Part shown: one piece after another, positions 21,779-34,311 of the stretch | Layout: every line of letters begins with the position of its first letter | How positions within the stretch are numbered: the stretch's first letter is position 1 | Source: Isochrysis galbana | Taxonomy: Eukaryota > Haptophyta > Isochrysidales > Isochrysidaceae | Assembly (NCBI GenBank): GCA_018136815.1 | Contig: CM030940.1 | Location: 1,742,213-1,806,212 of the forward strand | Length of the DNA: 64,000 bases | Direction: 5' to 3' | Translations under genes and position numbers: made by a program | Notes under the pieces: generated by a model | The model's database searches: none | Seen by the model: the letters and a program-made list of their open reading frames with translations, nothing else | Told to the model about the DNA's origin: nothing

Positions 21779-23463
21779 CCCCCTTGCTAGAATCGAGCTT
21801 CCATGCGAGAGAGCAATGAGAGCGAAACAAAACCACGCAAGGGAGGAGCAAAGACGAAACAGCTAAACGAAAGGGCAGCCACACCCGTCCGGACGGTTAG
21901 GTGAAGAATCGGCGGTCGGCACGGCAGTCCGCAAGACCGCAGGATTCAGCATAATAGCCCCCTCTCTTCTCTCTTTTACGAGAGTTTTACCTGAGGGTTT
22001 AGGCGGTGTGGCTAACGCCCAACTATTACACGGCTGGCCCTGTTACACTTGCTCCCCCGGGGGGGGGTTAAGTGCAGTGGTTTTGCAAGGCGATTTTCGT
22101 GCGGGCAGAAAACAAGAGATCTCCACGCGGGGGGAACTATTCGGCGGCCGCGGGGGGGAAATTCGGCGACCGCGGGGGGCTAGGTCTGCTAGGTTTTTCT
22201 ACCTTTCCGCCGATATCGCCCTTGTTCCCCATCCCCCCACCTCTTTCCCTGCCCCCCTGCATTCCTTTATTTTTATCTAGTCGGTTTCCGGGGTCCGGCC
22301 CAAGTGCACTACCATGGCGAACATGGGCCTGGTTCGGAGTTCGGGTTTAGGGCAGGCCTTTGGGATGTCTGTTTGGTGATCCTTGGGGCGTGCGTGGAGT
22401 TGCTGTGCTTCATGCGTGGGGGGCGGCTATCTAGGTATTACAAAGCGAAGTGGCGGTTAGGTAAGGGTACGGGTGGGTAGTGGGTAGTAAGGCGTAACGG
22501 CCAAGCACACTGTCTCACATATACGTACTCATACTACACTCGTAGCGGTTCCTTTTTAGTGCAAAGGCATGATATCATCGATATAAACTATCGCTTATCG
22601 CCTTAGGGAGAGGCGTGGCGAGTGAAACCCTTTCGCCTGGTCACGGCTCGCTCCATAGTCCCAGTCTACAGTCTATAGGGTCAAACTATGTGAGCCAATA
22701 GGTTTCTTCTTGAAGCTTGAAGATGAAGAATAGGAGAACACGATTCTAGGAAATTGACTGCCCTCCCGGTCATAGTTACCAACATAAAGCTAGCTTGTGT
22801 AGCTAGAGGTGTGTGGTGTTTGGCTGAAGAGGAGTGCAAATAGTTAGCAGAGAAATGGTGGAGCGCATAGGGCATGCTGCCACCAAGAAGAACAATCGAA
22901 AGAGGCCAGGAGGAAAAATCACCTCTGGCTAGCAGCCCGTAGTCCGTCCTCTTAACATGTGCCGAGTGGTGGGTGCGGACACTTTATGTGCTTGGGCCAT
23001 CGTGGTTGGAGGCGGTAGCACAGGCAGACGGGCATGCAATATTGTTGCATGCGTATCGCTCACATCGTCGCGTCCACGCAGAAGGGTTGGCTGTGCTCCT
23101 CTCTTGCTCCGCCAGCTCAACATCATCACCCAAGGCGACTGGAGAAAGCGTCACGCCGTGTTGTATGAACATGTCAGTGGCCAACAGGTTGGTTTGCTAT
23201 TCGCCCTCTTGCTGAGCCTTGTTGTTATATGCGCGCGCGGCATCGCGTGTTGATCGCACTCAATGATCTGTGAAAAGGCGCATCGCGAAACTGCCAGCGT
23301 CGGCCACGAATCCATTAAAAGGTGGCTACACGACGGAAATAGAGTCGGTGCAAGTAGACACGACAGGAAGATGCCGTCGCATACGCATACGCTTCAGTTG
23401 GCGGCGAGGAGCTTCCCAATGGCAAGCGAGCGAACAAGGGGCCTCCAAGGAGGCCCCATCCAA
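21779..23463. other. Spacer, nothing recognised
   Basis: There are G-rich and C-rich patches at 22,060-22,260, otherwise mixed sequence. No reading frame here showed a domain, and no matching splice structure was found. Confidence 0.4.
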
Positions 23464-26249
23464 TCAACTAGCGCGACGCGGATTGGATTTGCACTCTTTC
23501 ATGAGGTGTTGACGTAGCTTGCTCGCATCCTGGGGTAGCTCCCGCTTACAAAACGGGCAGCCATAGTACTCTATGTCCTGCCCAAGAGGCGGCGGGTACC
23601 GGAAAGCCTTAGAGCAGTCGCACTCGTGAATCAGGTGCTCGTTGAGCCCGGCGCACTCCACCACCTGCATCGAATGAGATCAGGAGGTGTCGGAGGCAAA
23701 GCGCGACATGGTGCAAGAGCGCAACGCCACCCACCGAGGAGCGGGATGGGGAAAAGCGACGACATGCCGTGACATCATACCTGAGCGCACTGCTCGCACG
23801 ACGTGAGCATGGGACATTCCTTCCAGAAGTGGAGATCGAGGGCCTCCTCACTCTCCCATGCCGGATTGCGTTGCAGGCAGAACTGGCATTGGTCGGGGTC
23901 TACGATGTCCTCCTCCTCTCCCACGCCGACTGGCTCGTCGTGTGGCGGCCGCACCGGCGGCGGCGCAGGTGGCGCCACGTGACCTCCACCCGTAGCACCG
24001 CGCGTTGCAGCTGGGTGGACAGAGGGTGACAAACCTCCCCCGCCTCGCTCGAGCGATTCGAGCAGAGGATCGCGCAGCGCAGGCTTGAGGTCAGCCAGGT
24101 GCCTGCTGAAGATATTCACGTCACCCACGAGCGCATAGAGCTCGTGCGCCACCTCGGTCGCCTCGGAGCGCACGGCGCCCGAGGCTGAGCCGAGCGCCTC
24201 CTTGACCAACTTGAGAGCGGGAGTCGTCAGTACCGACACCATGTTGCCGTACTCTTTGAGCAGGCGCTTGAGCGGCGTGAGCCTGCCCAACCACGCATGT
24301 GCGTTGTTGCGCTTACTCGCGGGCAACGGCGCGACGAGCAGGTGGCCGATCGCGACAGGCCCCAATCCTTCGACGTTGCACATTGCAAAGATGCCGCCCT
24401 CGGCCGCCTCGCGAACGCGAGAATTTGAGTCGCCCAGCTTGTCCCTCCACTTCTCGAGGAGAGGCCGCAGCTCGCGCTCGGCATCCGAAGGGGCGCAAAG
24501 CGACGAGATGGGTGAGGCGAGGAGCGCCGACTCCACCTCGAACGAGGCGAGGAAAACGTTCACCATCTTGTCTGCCGCTCCAAGGAGCATTACGCGCACT
24601 GCGCCCGTCACGAGGCCACGCCCCCGATCCATCTTGGAGGGCAGCACCGCGCCAATGCGCGACATCGCCGCCTGACGGACGGACCATGTGCGCGAGTAGA
24701 GCCCCCCCACGAGCTCCTCGCCAAAAAGCTCGAGAAGCCCGTTGGCGTCGGCCTCCTTGCGCGCCGCCGCCGTAAGCGGCTCTGCTGGCGGGACGTCGTC
24801 CGCCGAGTCGATCGACGAGGCGGCCTCCGGGGGTGGCGGCCTCGCGGCGCCAATCGGCCGCTCATCATGTTCTCGCTGGTTGGTAGCGCGGCGTAACCCA
24901 CCCAGACCTGCTGCAGGTGGCATCTCCTGCGGGGTGCGGTCCCTCACCGACATGTTTGCGAGCTTGGCCGCTGGTGGGTCGGGCACAGCGCTGCCGAGGA
25001 GTTGACTACCAGAGGCGGGTCGTGAGCTGCGAGCACCGTCCATCGACGGCCTTGCCGCCGGCGGTCCGGGCTCTGCCGCCGGCGCTTGCGACTGCGGCGG
25101 AGGTGTACCCTCGCGCGGCAGCGGGCTGGCGAGCGCCGACCGCGGCGGCGGCTCCACCTCGGGCAGACTGTCCTCCTTGGCGATCGATGGCGGCGGCTGG
25201 CGGTGCGGCGGCACATACTCTTCCTGCGGCGCGGGTGCTGGCGCGAGAGCCTCTTGTGCCATCCGGTTGATCCTGTCCTGCGCTGCCTGCAACTCGTAGT
25301 CGCGTGAGGGGTCGCTGCTCTCGCTCGGGTGCTGCGCAGCTCGGGGCATGACGCTGGAGCGCCGTGCAAAGGGCGACAGCTCAGCAGGCACCACAGCGTG
25401 CGGAGGCGCAGGCGGTGGCGGCTGTGGCACGCCGGCCGACGCCCGGAGCACATTGATCTCGTCCTTGATCAGCTTGGCCGCGTCGTAGTCCTCGCGCGCC
25501 ACCGCTGCGATTTTCTTGCGCTCCAGGTCACACAGTTGGACGCCCACGGCGCGCAGCTTCTCTATGCTAACCTTGAGTCGCTTCGCCTCCTCGTAGTCCT
25601 CGGCCGCCACTGCCGCGTCCTTAGCCGCGAAGAGCTCCTGCAGCATGGCCATCACGCCACCGTCGATTGCCGGCTCCCGCCCGGCGTCAGCAATCGGCGG
25701 GGGCCGCTCCGCCATCGCCACAAGCGGCTCGACTCGCGGAGCGTCCAGCTCGCGCGGTCCAACCTTGGCGCCGCCAGTGCCCACCACACGGATCGCGAGC
25801 ACGCCCAGCTGGTTGTACAAGTTGTGCTCGTTGACGTGGCACTTGTGCAGCAGCAGTCGTAGGTAGTGACCCTCAGCAAGCCGCGGCACGTACACCGTCT
25901 TAAGCTCGCGCGCCTGAAATTTAGATCGCTCGTTGCCGTCGAGGGAAAAGTGGCCCAGTCGCGTGAAGCTGACTCCGGCGACCCCTCTCGCCGGCGGCGT
26001 GGAGACGCCGGGCGCGAGAGTTCCGATGAAGAGCTCTACGCGTGTTGCAATCTTGAACTGGTGGGAGAGGAGCTGGACCTGCTGGACGCTCGCCAGGGAA
26101 GAGAATTTGAGGATGAGCTCCTGAGGGAAGTCGCAGAAGTGGGCGCTCTGCCAGCCGCGTGAGGCGGAGTGGAAGCTCTCGAGCTCTCGTGCGGGATGCT
26201 CAGCATCCTCAGATGAGGCGGCTGTGACGGTGTACGTGAGCAGACTCAT
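23464..26249 (-). CDS. CEP104: CEP104 homologue (ciliary tip/centrosomal protein), 2 exons
   Basis: Exons (complement): 23781-26249 and 23464-23664, intron GTATGA...CAG, phase 0, 889 aa. Residues 1-165 match the CEP104 N-terminal jelly-roll domain: FCDFPQELIL, QLLSHQFKIATRVELFIG, RLGHFSLDGNE, ARELKTVYVP, HVNEHNLYNQLG. Residues ~205-290 hold two UVR-like coiled-coil repeats (AAEDYEEAKRLK and AREDYDAAKLIK). After a Pro-rich linker, residues ~495-760 form the TOG array (LLELFGEELVGGLYSRTWSVRQ). The end has CEP104-type zinc fingers: CQFCLQRN, CEQCAQ-VVECAGLNEHL, YYGCPFCKREL. CEP104 binds tubulin and CP110 at growing ciliary tips, so this organism should be ciliated at some stage. The start is the first ATG of the conserved domain. 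Confidence 0.92.
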
Positions 26250-26394
26250 CCCAAAGGCGTGGGTGAGCTGCGGAGAGCCAACGAGAAGGACGCAGCGCCG
26301 TCACGATCCGCCGGACGCCGCTTTCCACCTCCCCCCCTCCCGCGCCACCCTCCCGCCTCTTCCTCCCCTCGCCACCTTCCTCCTCCCCACCGCC

Positions 26395-27085
<691 letters not shown>

Positions 27086-28552
27086 CCCCCCCCCCCCCCC
27101 CGCCCGCCCCGCCCTAAAAGTACTTTACTCACCGCGGGTCAGGGGTTCCAAATAGTTTTAAAACACCCGACCTTAACTGTTAGAACGTTAGAACACCGCT
27201 CCGATCTCCCGCGTGCGCCGCCCACTCAACCTTCTGTCGCTTCTTCCGTTTCTTGTTTCTTCCGGGGGGCTGTCTCCGGTATTGCTCCCCCCCCCGGTAC
27301 AGTGCCCACCGGTACATATGCCCCTCCCCCGGGTACAATGCCGTGGCAATCGAGTCCACCCCCCATCCCACGTTCGCGACGGAACGCGACGCTGTTAGAG
27401 CAAGGCTGATCTCACTCTTGGAGATTGCCTGCGAGGGCGCGCCGGCAGCTAGCGCGGAACGCGGTTCTTGTGGGGAGCTCATGGAGCTTTCCTCGGGGTT
27501 GACTACGGGCATGGTGATCGACGCACGACGCACGACGCACGCACGGAGCACGGTGGGCGCGGAAGTGCGGAAGGAGGCTTGTGGGAGGTGGTGGCAGCGA
27601 CTGGGGGTGGCTCAGGCGCGTGCTTGACTTGTATTGACTCGTTGACTCGGGGTATAGACTCGGGAACTCGGGGGGACTCGCTTGGGAACACGGTGGGCCT
27701 CGACGAAGTTGCTACAAAAATCACTCACAAGAAACCAAAAACCAAAGTCCTTGGGCTCAGAAAACTAACGTAAACACTCCGGAATCATACGATAAACAAA
27801 CCCCTCCCCGCGCGGCGAAGGCTGAAGTCGCGATCGCTCGTCATGCGCGAAGAAATACGGAAAGAGAGCGCAAAACTACGCAAACGAAGGGTTCGAACTA
27901 TCGTTAAAGAGAAACTCGTCCGCTGAAGCCAACGCGGAGGGTCGAGGAGAGGTCCAAACTCGCGCGGGGGGAGAAGGCGATGTGCGGAGAGACCTTCTTT
28001 CTAGACAAGCGACGAGCAAGGGGCGACGAAACAAGACGCGAGACGCGAGGCGCGTGCCATTCGTTCTTCCTTTCTTTCATCGAAACCGCGACGAAACTAA
28101 CATTAAACGTCGGTGCCCCCTCCGCGAGGATCGCGAAGAAGAACGGACGAGATGGAGGCAATCATCGAAGGAACCGCGAGAGGAATCGAAGCGAGGGGGG
28201 GAACAACGACGGCCGGAGGAAACGAACCGCGCGCGGGGGAGAAGAGAACCTCGCGCGGGGGGGGGGGGGGATTAATATAACGGCCGGAGGCGACGGACGG
28301 CACGCCGAGGGAAAGAACCTGCCGCGGGGGGGGGCGAGGGACCGAGGGCACGGCGGGGCAGCGTGGGAGGGCGCGAGGCCGATCTCGGAGCGAGATCGCG
28401 TCCTTTCCCTCGCGGAGCGCGGAGAGACCCCCCACGAGATATCTTGGGACCGGAGAATGTTTTGGACGAATCTTCTTGCCGTCGGCCGAGGAGAGGCGGA
28501 CGGAGAGAGAGAGAGAGAGAGTCTCGCAGAGCGACTGCAGAACGAGAAGTCG
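27086..28552. other. Spacer with open but unrecognised frames
   Basis: A plus frame at 27,980-28,726 and a minus frame at 27,180-27,551 are open but compositionally biased, without a recognisable domain. 28,255-28,335 has long G-runs. It may hold degraded retroelement sequence; this is not demonstrated. Confidence 0.3.
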
Positions 28553-28775
28553 AAGTCATGCCGGTTTATTACCTTAAACGAGCCAACAATTACAGTAACA
28601 GCAAAAACAAAATTCGAATCGCAAATTTCGAGACCAAAACCTGCAAACCTGGACTTGAGACCATGGGGAATCCGAATCTGTGTGTCTTGTGCGTCAGTGG
28701 CAACACGGGGAACTGTTCAATTGTAATTGTGAGCGCGTACCTTACACGAATATTCATGCCTACAGCCTTCAGATG
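28553..28775 (+). repeat. Dispersed repeat, inverted relative to 59.47-59.67 kb
   Basis: Segments such as AATTTCGAGACCAAAACC, then GACTTGAG...AATCCGAATCTG...GTCTTG, reappear as reverse complement at 59,465-59,665. Identity is moderate by eye. Confidence 0.55.
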
Positions 28776-28889
28776 GGCAGGAATACAACAGACGCTCATC
28801 TCGCGAATTGCGAATTGAAACTGAGCCTCACTAAAGCTAAAGGCGACAGGACGATCCCTCCGCTACATGTCCCCATCAAACCTCAAACT

Positions 28890-29140
28890 TAGCCCGGTCA
28901 CTCACCCTTTTTAACCACTATTTCCCACCTCCCCTGGGTGTCCAAGGATTCCTCAGGGTCCCCCCCTACCTGCCCCGGCAACTCCCTCCCCCCTCCGAAC
29001 GACCCCCTCCCGCCCCACGAATGGCAATGGCGTCGGTGAGTGACTCCCCTCCCTTCCCCCGCTCGTGGCGGTCTATTTTGGGAGATTGGGGCGGGCGCTC
29101 ACGGGAGAGAATCGAAATGGTGAATGTGGGTTTCGAACAT
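28890..29140 (+). repeat. TAGCCCGGTCACTCAC repeat, copy
   Basis: It starts TAGCCCGGTCACTCACCC, continues with CTCCCCTGGGTGTCCAAGGATTCC, CCCCACGAATGGCAATGG, and GTCTATTTTGGGAGATTGG. This is the best preserved copy of the family start. Confidence 0.75.
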
Positions 29141-29604
29141 GCGAGGACTACAGGCTCGTAGGCAGAGGGCCGTTCGATCGAGCCGGCAGCTGACGCGGCT
29201 GTGAAAGAGTCGTTGGTTGTTGCTTGCGGGAAGATGTAAGATGTCTGAAAGGTCATAGTAGGAGTCGGGTCTGACAGTGTCTGCCATCGAGCGCTTCGAG
29301 CGGAGAGGTAGACTGAGGTTCAGAGGATTGCAACGCGTGGCGTCGGAGAGTAGAGACGAGGCTAGCTAGCGAGCTAGTGGGAGAGAGAGAGAATGAAAGT
29401 GAGAGCTTCTTAGTTAGGTCAAAGGTAGACACGAGGGGCTACAACGCGGGGACTCAAAAAAAGCTGATCCCCAGAGACACACAAACTAAACCAAACGGGG
29501 CGAAAACTAACCACACTTGGACGGACGGCCAAGCGTCGGCACCAAGGCAACTTAGCAGCGCACGGACATGCGACAGGGGGGGGCGGCACAACGAGGGCAG
29601 ACCT

Positions 29605-29938
29605 CGCTGGGGCTCCTCACCAGCTGGCAGCCATTGCGAGGCCGACAGCCGGCGATCGGCCGACGCGGAACCTCCGCGTTTCTTATGGGGATTCGCCCGA
29701 CATTCACTGCTTTGATTCCCTCACGCGCGCGATCCTCCCATTCTCCCAAAATAGACTTCCATGGGCCGGACAAGGCGGGGGAGTCACTACTCACCGACGC
29801 CATGGATTTTCGTGGGGTAGAGGGGGTTCGCGCGGGGGGGGGGGGTCTGGGGGGGCAGGTAAGGGGGGTCCCTAGGGAATCCTTGGACACCCAGGAGGGG
29901 TGGAAAATAGTGGTTAAAAAGCGTGAGTGACCGGCCTA
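29605..29938 (-). repeat. TAGCCCGGTCACTCAC repeat, inverted copy
   Basis: Read on the minus strand it starts TAGGCCGGTCACTCACG, then TTTTTAACCACTATTTTCCACC, TGGGTGTCCAAGGATTCC, and later GTCTATTTTGGGAGAATGG and AACGCGGAGGTTCCGCG. With the copy at 28,890 it makes an inverted pair ~1 kb apart. Confidence 0.75.
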
Positions 29939-30235
29939 TTACGTGAGAGACGAGAGACCCCACGCTCAGAACCTGGCCCAAGAAAGTGCACCTGGACCGG
30001 ACCTCGGAAAGCCCGAACAAAAAGGAATGAAGGGGGTAAGGGAAGGAGGTGGAGGGAAGGGAGATAAGGGTGGTGCCGGCAGAAACGGAAAGGAAGCATT
30101 ACCTAGATAGCAGTAGGTGTTAGCCGCGAATCTTTAGATGTTTTTTTATGTGTGCTGCACACACCCGGCTAGATTCGTTGCATAGCGCAGGCACGGGCTA
30201 CAGTGAGCGTGCTCTCGGCGCCTGATCACTATTCC

Positions 30236-32381
30236 TCACACGGTGCATCCCTTGTGATGGGCGCTCACGTAATCGTACTGATGTATCCAAAAGTTGGCGG
30301 CGTACTTAGTGCCTTTCAACACTGGCAGCGCCTCGTGGTGCGTGCGATCGTCCTTGGTGAAAGGGCGGTCGTTGAAGGTGGCCGGCCAGAGTACTGCTCG
30401 TCCCTTCTTGGGCTGCACGGTGAAACCGCCATCGAACTTGGTTCCTCCCCCCTCTTCAACATCTGCATCGACCAAGATGTGGGTCATGAGTGAGAGAGGA
30501 TAAAGGAGCCGCTCAGAGTTTGAGGGAGCATCAGACTTCGCTCAGAGCTCTGATATCTTGCGCCGGCGCAAGATGCTGAGAGAGCTGTCACACACGCGGG
30601 GCGATGGCGGCACCTGAAAGATAAAGGAAGAAAGTGTACACTCGTGGACCGCACGGCATACTCTCGAGCTCAGGAATAGTGTCATGGTGCCTCCGGTAAA
30701 ACTATAGGGACGGGGCAGACGTGTCAAGTGAGATGCACAATCCTTTAGCATCCCAAGACCCCTCGCGCCTCGCCGTCTTTAAGGCAATTCATGCGTGTTA
30801 ATCAGCAGGCGACGCTATCGTCCTCTAGGTTCGCCTAGAGCGATACTCAGGCCGCACGTGCTTGTTGTACGAATCGAATGGCCGGAATTGACAAGAACGA
30901 GCAGGATGGGCTAGCATGAGGCCATGACTGCGGGATGCAGCATCCATGGCCGTGTTTTTATTGTACCTGACAATCGGGGTCATTGGGCGCTTTGCAAGGC
31001 ATATATCGTAGGAGCTGGATGAATTCAGAGTAGTTTGTGGAAGGCACCCGAGTCACCTGCATTCATAAAGCGCGGGCTGGTCAAATGCATTGACATGAGC
31101 GCAGCATGGCGCCCAACGACTTGGGCAGTGTTCCACTCTCCTTAGACATGCGCTCCGAGAGCGCCTGCACATGCTTGTCGGCAAGACACTCCTTCGTGTC
31201 ACACCACGTGGTCCACGATGTTCGAATCTCAGAAGTGAGAGGGATAAATTCGCCATCATCCGAGCGACCACCTGTGGATCCCGGCAAGATCGACGCGCTC
31301 ACTAGCGTGGGGCGATGGATGGAGCCGCAGGGAACGTACACCGCAATCCTCACGGGAGTCGACCGTCACGTTCGGACTTGGGCAAAGCATGCTGCCGGCC
31401 ACTCCGCGCGCGTGAGACGCTTGTGCAGTAGTCTGAGGGGCGCTCGCACGCCAATACCGGAAGCAGTAGAGCGAACAAATCTGCCCTCGGCGTGCTTGAG
31501 GAGTGCGTCGACCTCCTCGTCTGTAATGAAGTCCTCAAAAGTGATTACAGGCGGATCCTCCGAAAGCAGCTAGGATGGGAGGGGCGAGACAAAGATGGGT
31601 GGCTCGTGGAAGGGAGGCTAGTAGGATGCCACTGAAATTGGCCGTGCAGGGATACTGGCCGGTCACCTGCGGCGAGTATTGCGGGAAGTTGGACATGGCG
31701 ATTTCGAAGGTCTCGCGCATCGCGCCTGGTGGTACGGCTGGCTTGGCGTCCGGGTCGACAGGGCATCGCTTCTTGAAATCGAGCATATCGCACGTTCCGC
31801 AGGTGGCGGCGCATCTGTAGCCGCAACAAAGATGAGCAGGCGTTATGGGCACGCCGCAGAGCGTATACTTTGATTTCCACCCATCGCCCCGCGAGCTACG
31901 CAAACAACCCAGCCCCGTCCTTGAGAATGACCACTATAGCCTCACATCACGCCACTCACTTGAGCTTCATGTAGACTGGATTATTTTCACATTCTCCTTG
32001 TGCCGCCCATATGCCGCAAGAGCCGCTCGTGTCTTTGTCTCGGCAGCTGGCGTCAGGCACGGGAACGCTGACCGAGGGTGGGCAGCCGCAGGATAAGGAA
32101 CAGTGCACGGACATGTACGCCTGACGCGCCACATGCGGCCGGCTTGGGTGAACAAGAAGGCGGAGAGTGCAGGAAGGGCTCCATTCCAGCTATCGTTGCT
32201 CAATCTGGTCATCTACAAGGTGCGCGCAGCGTACCGGGTTATTTTGGCACTCTCCATCGGCCGCCCAGAGCGGACAAGCGTCGGCTACTTCCGCCGAGTC
32301 GGAACACTCCGCACCACGCGAGCTCTGCAGCAGAAGCGCAAGCGCAAGCAGCTGCAGCACGTCGAGCATCGCCCGCCGCAT
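30236..32381 (-). CDS. Prolyl 4-hydroxylase with two ShK-type domains, 8 exons
   Basis: Exons (complement): 32235-32381, 31960-32120, 31667-31814, 31458-31569, 31141-31271, 30967-31056, 30614-30701, 30236-30462. They total 1104 bp (367 aa) with every phase consistent. Residues 1-23 are a signal peptide. Residues ~25-70 and ~80-110 are ShK-type six-Cys domains (CPLWAADGEC..NP, CGIWAAQGEC..NP, CAATCGTC). The catalytic part follows: ITFEDFITDEEVDALL, RTSWTTWC, TNYSEFIQLLRY, then RRHHD (iron ligands H268, D270), GPRVYTFFLYLSDVEEGGGT, and RTHHEALPV (distal His335) with K345 for 2-oxoglutarate. It should act in the ER on secreted prolines, for example wall glycoproteins. Intron 5 requires a GA-AG boundary (AAG|GAGAGT); all others are GT-AG. 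Confidence 0.9.
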
Positions 32382-32815
32382 CCGCGCACACAAGAGGCGT
32401 AACTCGTAATTTATTTGGGGGCCGGAGGATGGATCCAGGTTTCCGCGAGCCCAAAAGGAGCGAACAAGGTTTAATGGAGCAACCCAGGGATAAAAAAAAA
32501 ACATCTGAAGATTCTGGGCTACACACCTACTAGACTAGGGTACTTCCCCATCCCTACTGTCACCGCCCTTAACTTCCCTTCCCTCCACCTCCTCCCCTTT
32601 CCCCCTTCATTCCTTTGTCTTCGGTATCCGGGGTTTGGCTCGGGTGCGCTACCACGAGCCTGGTTCAGAGCGCGTGTTCCGGGCAGGCCTGTTGCTGGTC
32701 AAATGTCGTCGCGTGTCTGTCGGGTCGCGGGCGTGCTCGTCCTTTTCTCACCCTTTCTGGTCGCTATCGTGTCTCGGTGGGTTTATGTCCAATCGAGGTG
32801 TACCTCGTCACAGGC

Positions 32816-33500
32816 TTATTCTGGTTCGGGTCTCTCGGCAATTATATATGCCACCCCCATCGAGGTGGTCAGGGTCCGCAGCTCTAGACTTGGTTCTAGC
32901 TTACCTCTTGCACCTATTGTGAATAAAGGGTATACATCGTTCATGTCGATCCTTTTCTTCGGCTGTCTGCCCATGCCTGCTTGGGCGGTCCTTGCCGAGT
33001 CTGTTGTACTCGCAAATAGTAGTGCCTTGCTTAGCGTCGTGTACCTATCTATCGTTCTTATCAGCACTGATTCCTCCGAGAATTCAATGCCATCGTAGTG
33101 TATCCTGTAGAAGTCTGTTAAAATATATCTCCACGCTAGAGTGTAGAGTATGGAGAGCGATCGCGGTGTTTCCCCCCCGGGGTGCATGAAAAGGTTATCT
33201 ATGATTACTTCTTCCCTGCTTCTACCGCTTCGGGGGGTGTACCTTGCCAGTTTGTCGAGCGTTTCGAATATGTTTACTACTAGCGAGAGCGACAGCGAGA
33301 GGGAGAGGGAGAGGGGAGGGAGAGCGAGAAGCGAGGAGCGAGAAGCGCGAGCGCGAGCGAGAGCGAGAGCGAGAGCGAGAAGCGAGGAGCGAGAGCGAGA
33401 GCGAGAGCGAGAGCGAGAGCAAGAGCGAGGAGCGAGGAGCGAGGAGCGCGAGCGCGAGCGAGAGCGAGAGCGAGAGCGAGAGGGAGAGCGAGCCCATGTC
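32816..33500 (-). mobile_element. LINE C-terminal fragment fused to RS-coding hexamer repeat
   Basis: The minus frame at ~33,270-32,816 encodes the C-terminal part of the same RT class as the element at 47.3-51.8 kb: SILYTLAWRYILTDFYRIHYDG aligns with GILAWRYILTDFYNIQYG, and DMNDVYPLFTIG with MVSPLYTVDKD. Immediately upstream on the same strand, 33,275-33,495 is a GAGCGA/GCGAGA hexamer-type repeat read as (SR)n. The open frame continues from an ATG at ~33,568 through the repeat into the LINE part. I consider it a decayed element with expanded repeat, not a functional gene. Confidence 0.6.
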
Positions 33501-33821
33501 GACTCCATAGCAAGCGGTGCTGCACGCATCCTGTGCAGATGCAGTGCAGGCAGACCCATTGTTAACACCCCTTCCCTCTAGCTCATCGTGAGAAGTCCGA
33601 TCCCGAGACTCCAATCGAAGGCAAGCCGCCTTGACCTCCGTGCGGCGCCTTTTGAGAAGGCTGCGTCTGGCGAAGAAAAAAAAACCTTTTAATATTCTCG
33701 CCTCACCCGTGGCACTGAATCGCATACTCGTAGCCACGCCCCCTACCCTACCACCCTACCTCACCCTCAATATCCCCGCCTTGCGGCAACTCCCCTCGTG
33801 CTTTACTTAGGGGCTCGGGAC

Positions 33822-34311
33822 ATGTGGGGGGGCGGCCGCTGGCTCCGTGTGCATCGCGTGGTGCAGGTGTGTTTCTCCCTCCTCGCCCCCCCCCCCCCCC
33901 CCTCGGCCCTCCCTCCCACGAAACAAGGCACCCCCCCCCCCCCCGCTCTCGCAGGGAAGCGGGCTTGCGGTGGCCGCCGCCGGCGTCGCGCTCGCCGTCG
34001 CGTGGGTGCCCCGAGGGCGCCACTTCTCGCACCCCCATCACACGCTCGGGATCGTCGCCTTCGCCCTCGCCCTGCTGCAGCCGCTCAACGCGCTCGTGCG
34101 CGGCACGCCCGGCGCCCGCACCACACGCCGCGCCGTGTGGCGGGTCGCGCACAAGGGGACGGGCTACGCCGTGCTCGGCGTGGGCGCCTACCAGGCCCTC
34201 TCGGGGCGCGCCCTCATGCCGAGCCAAGGCGACGCCGTTCTCGTCGCGTACGGGGTGCTCCTGGGCTCCTGGGCCTCTCCTTCGGGGTGCTCGCGGGGGG
34301 GCTCATGGTAG
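33822..34311 (+). pseudogene. Truncated cytochrome b561-domain protein
   Basis: Two exons, 33822-33866 and 33955-34311 (intron GTGTGT...GCAG, filled with C-runs), give a ~133-aa product. The sequence RWLRVHRVVQGSGLAVAAAGVAL, then HFSHPHHTLGIVAFALALLQPLNALVR, then WRVAHKGTGYAVL carries the spaced His residues and helices of the second half of a b561/DOMON-type haem-binding membrane domain. The first helices expected upstream are absent and no further exon was found. It is therefore either a fragment or has an unrecognised 5' part. Its likely role, if functional, is transmembrane electron transfer. Confidence 0.5.

Noticed and set aside
27980..28726. 248-codon plus-strand open frame
   Set aside because: Arg/Glu/Gly-biased, no domain, and its second half overlaps a dispersed repeat.
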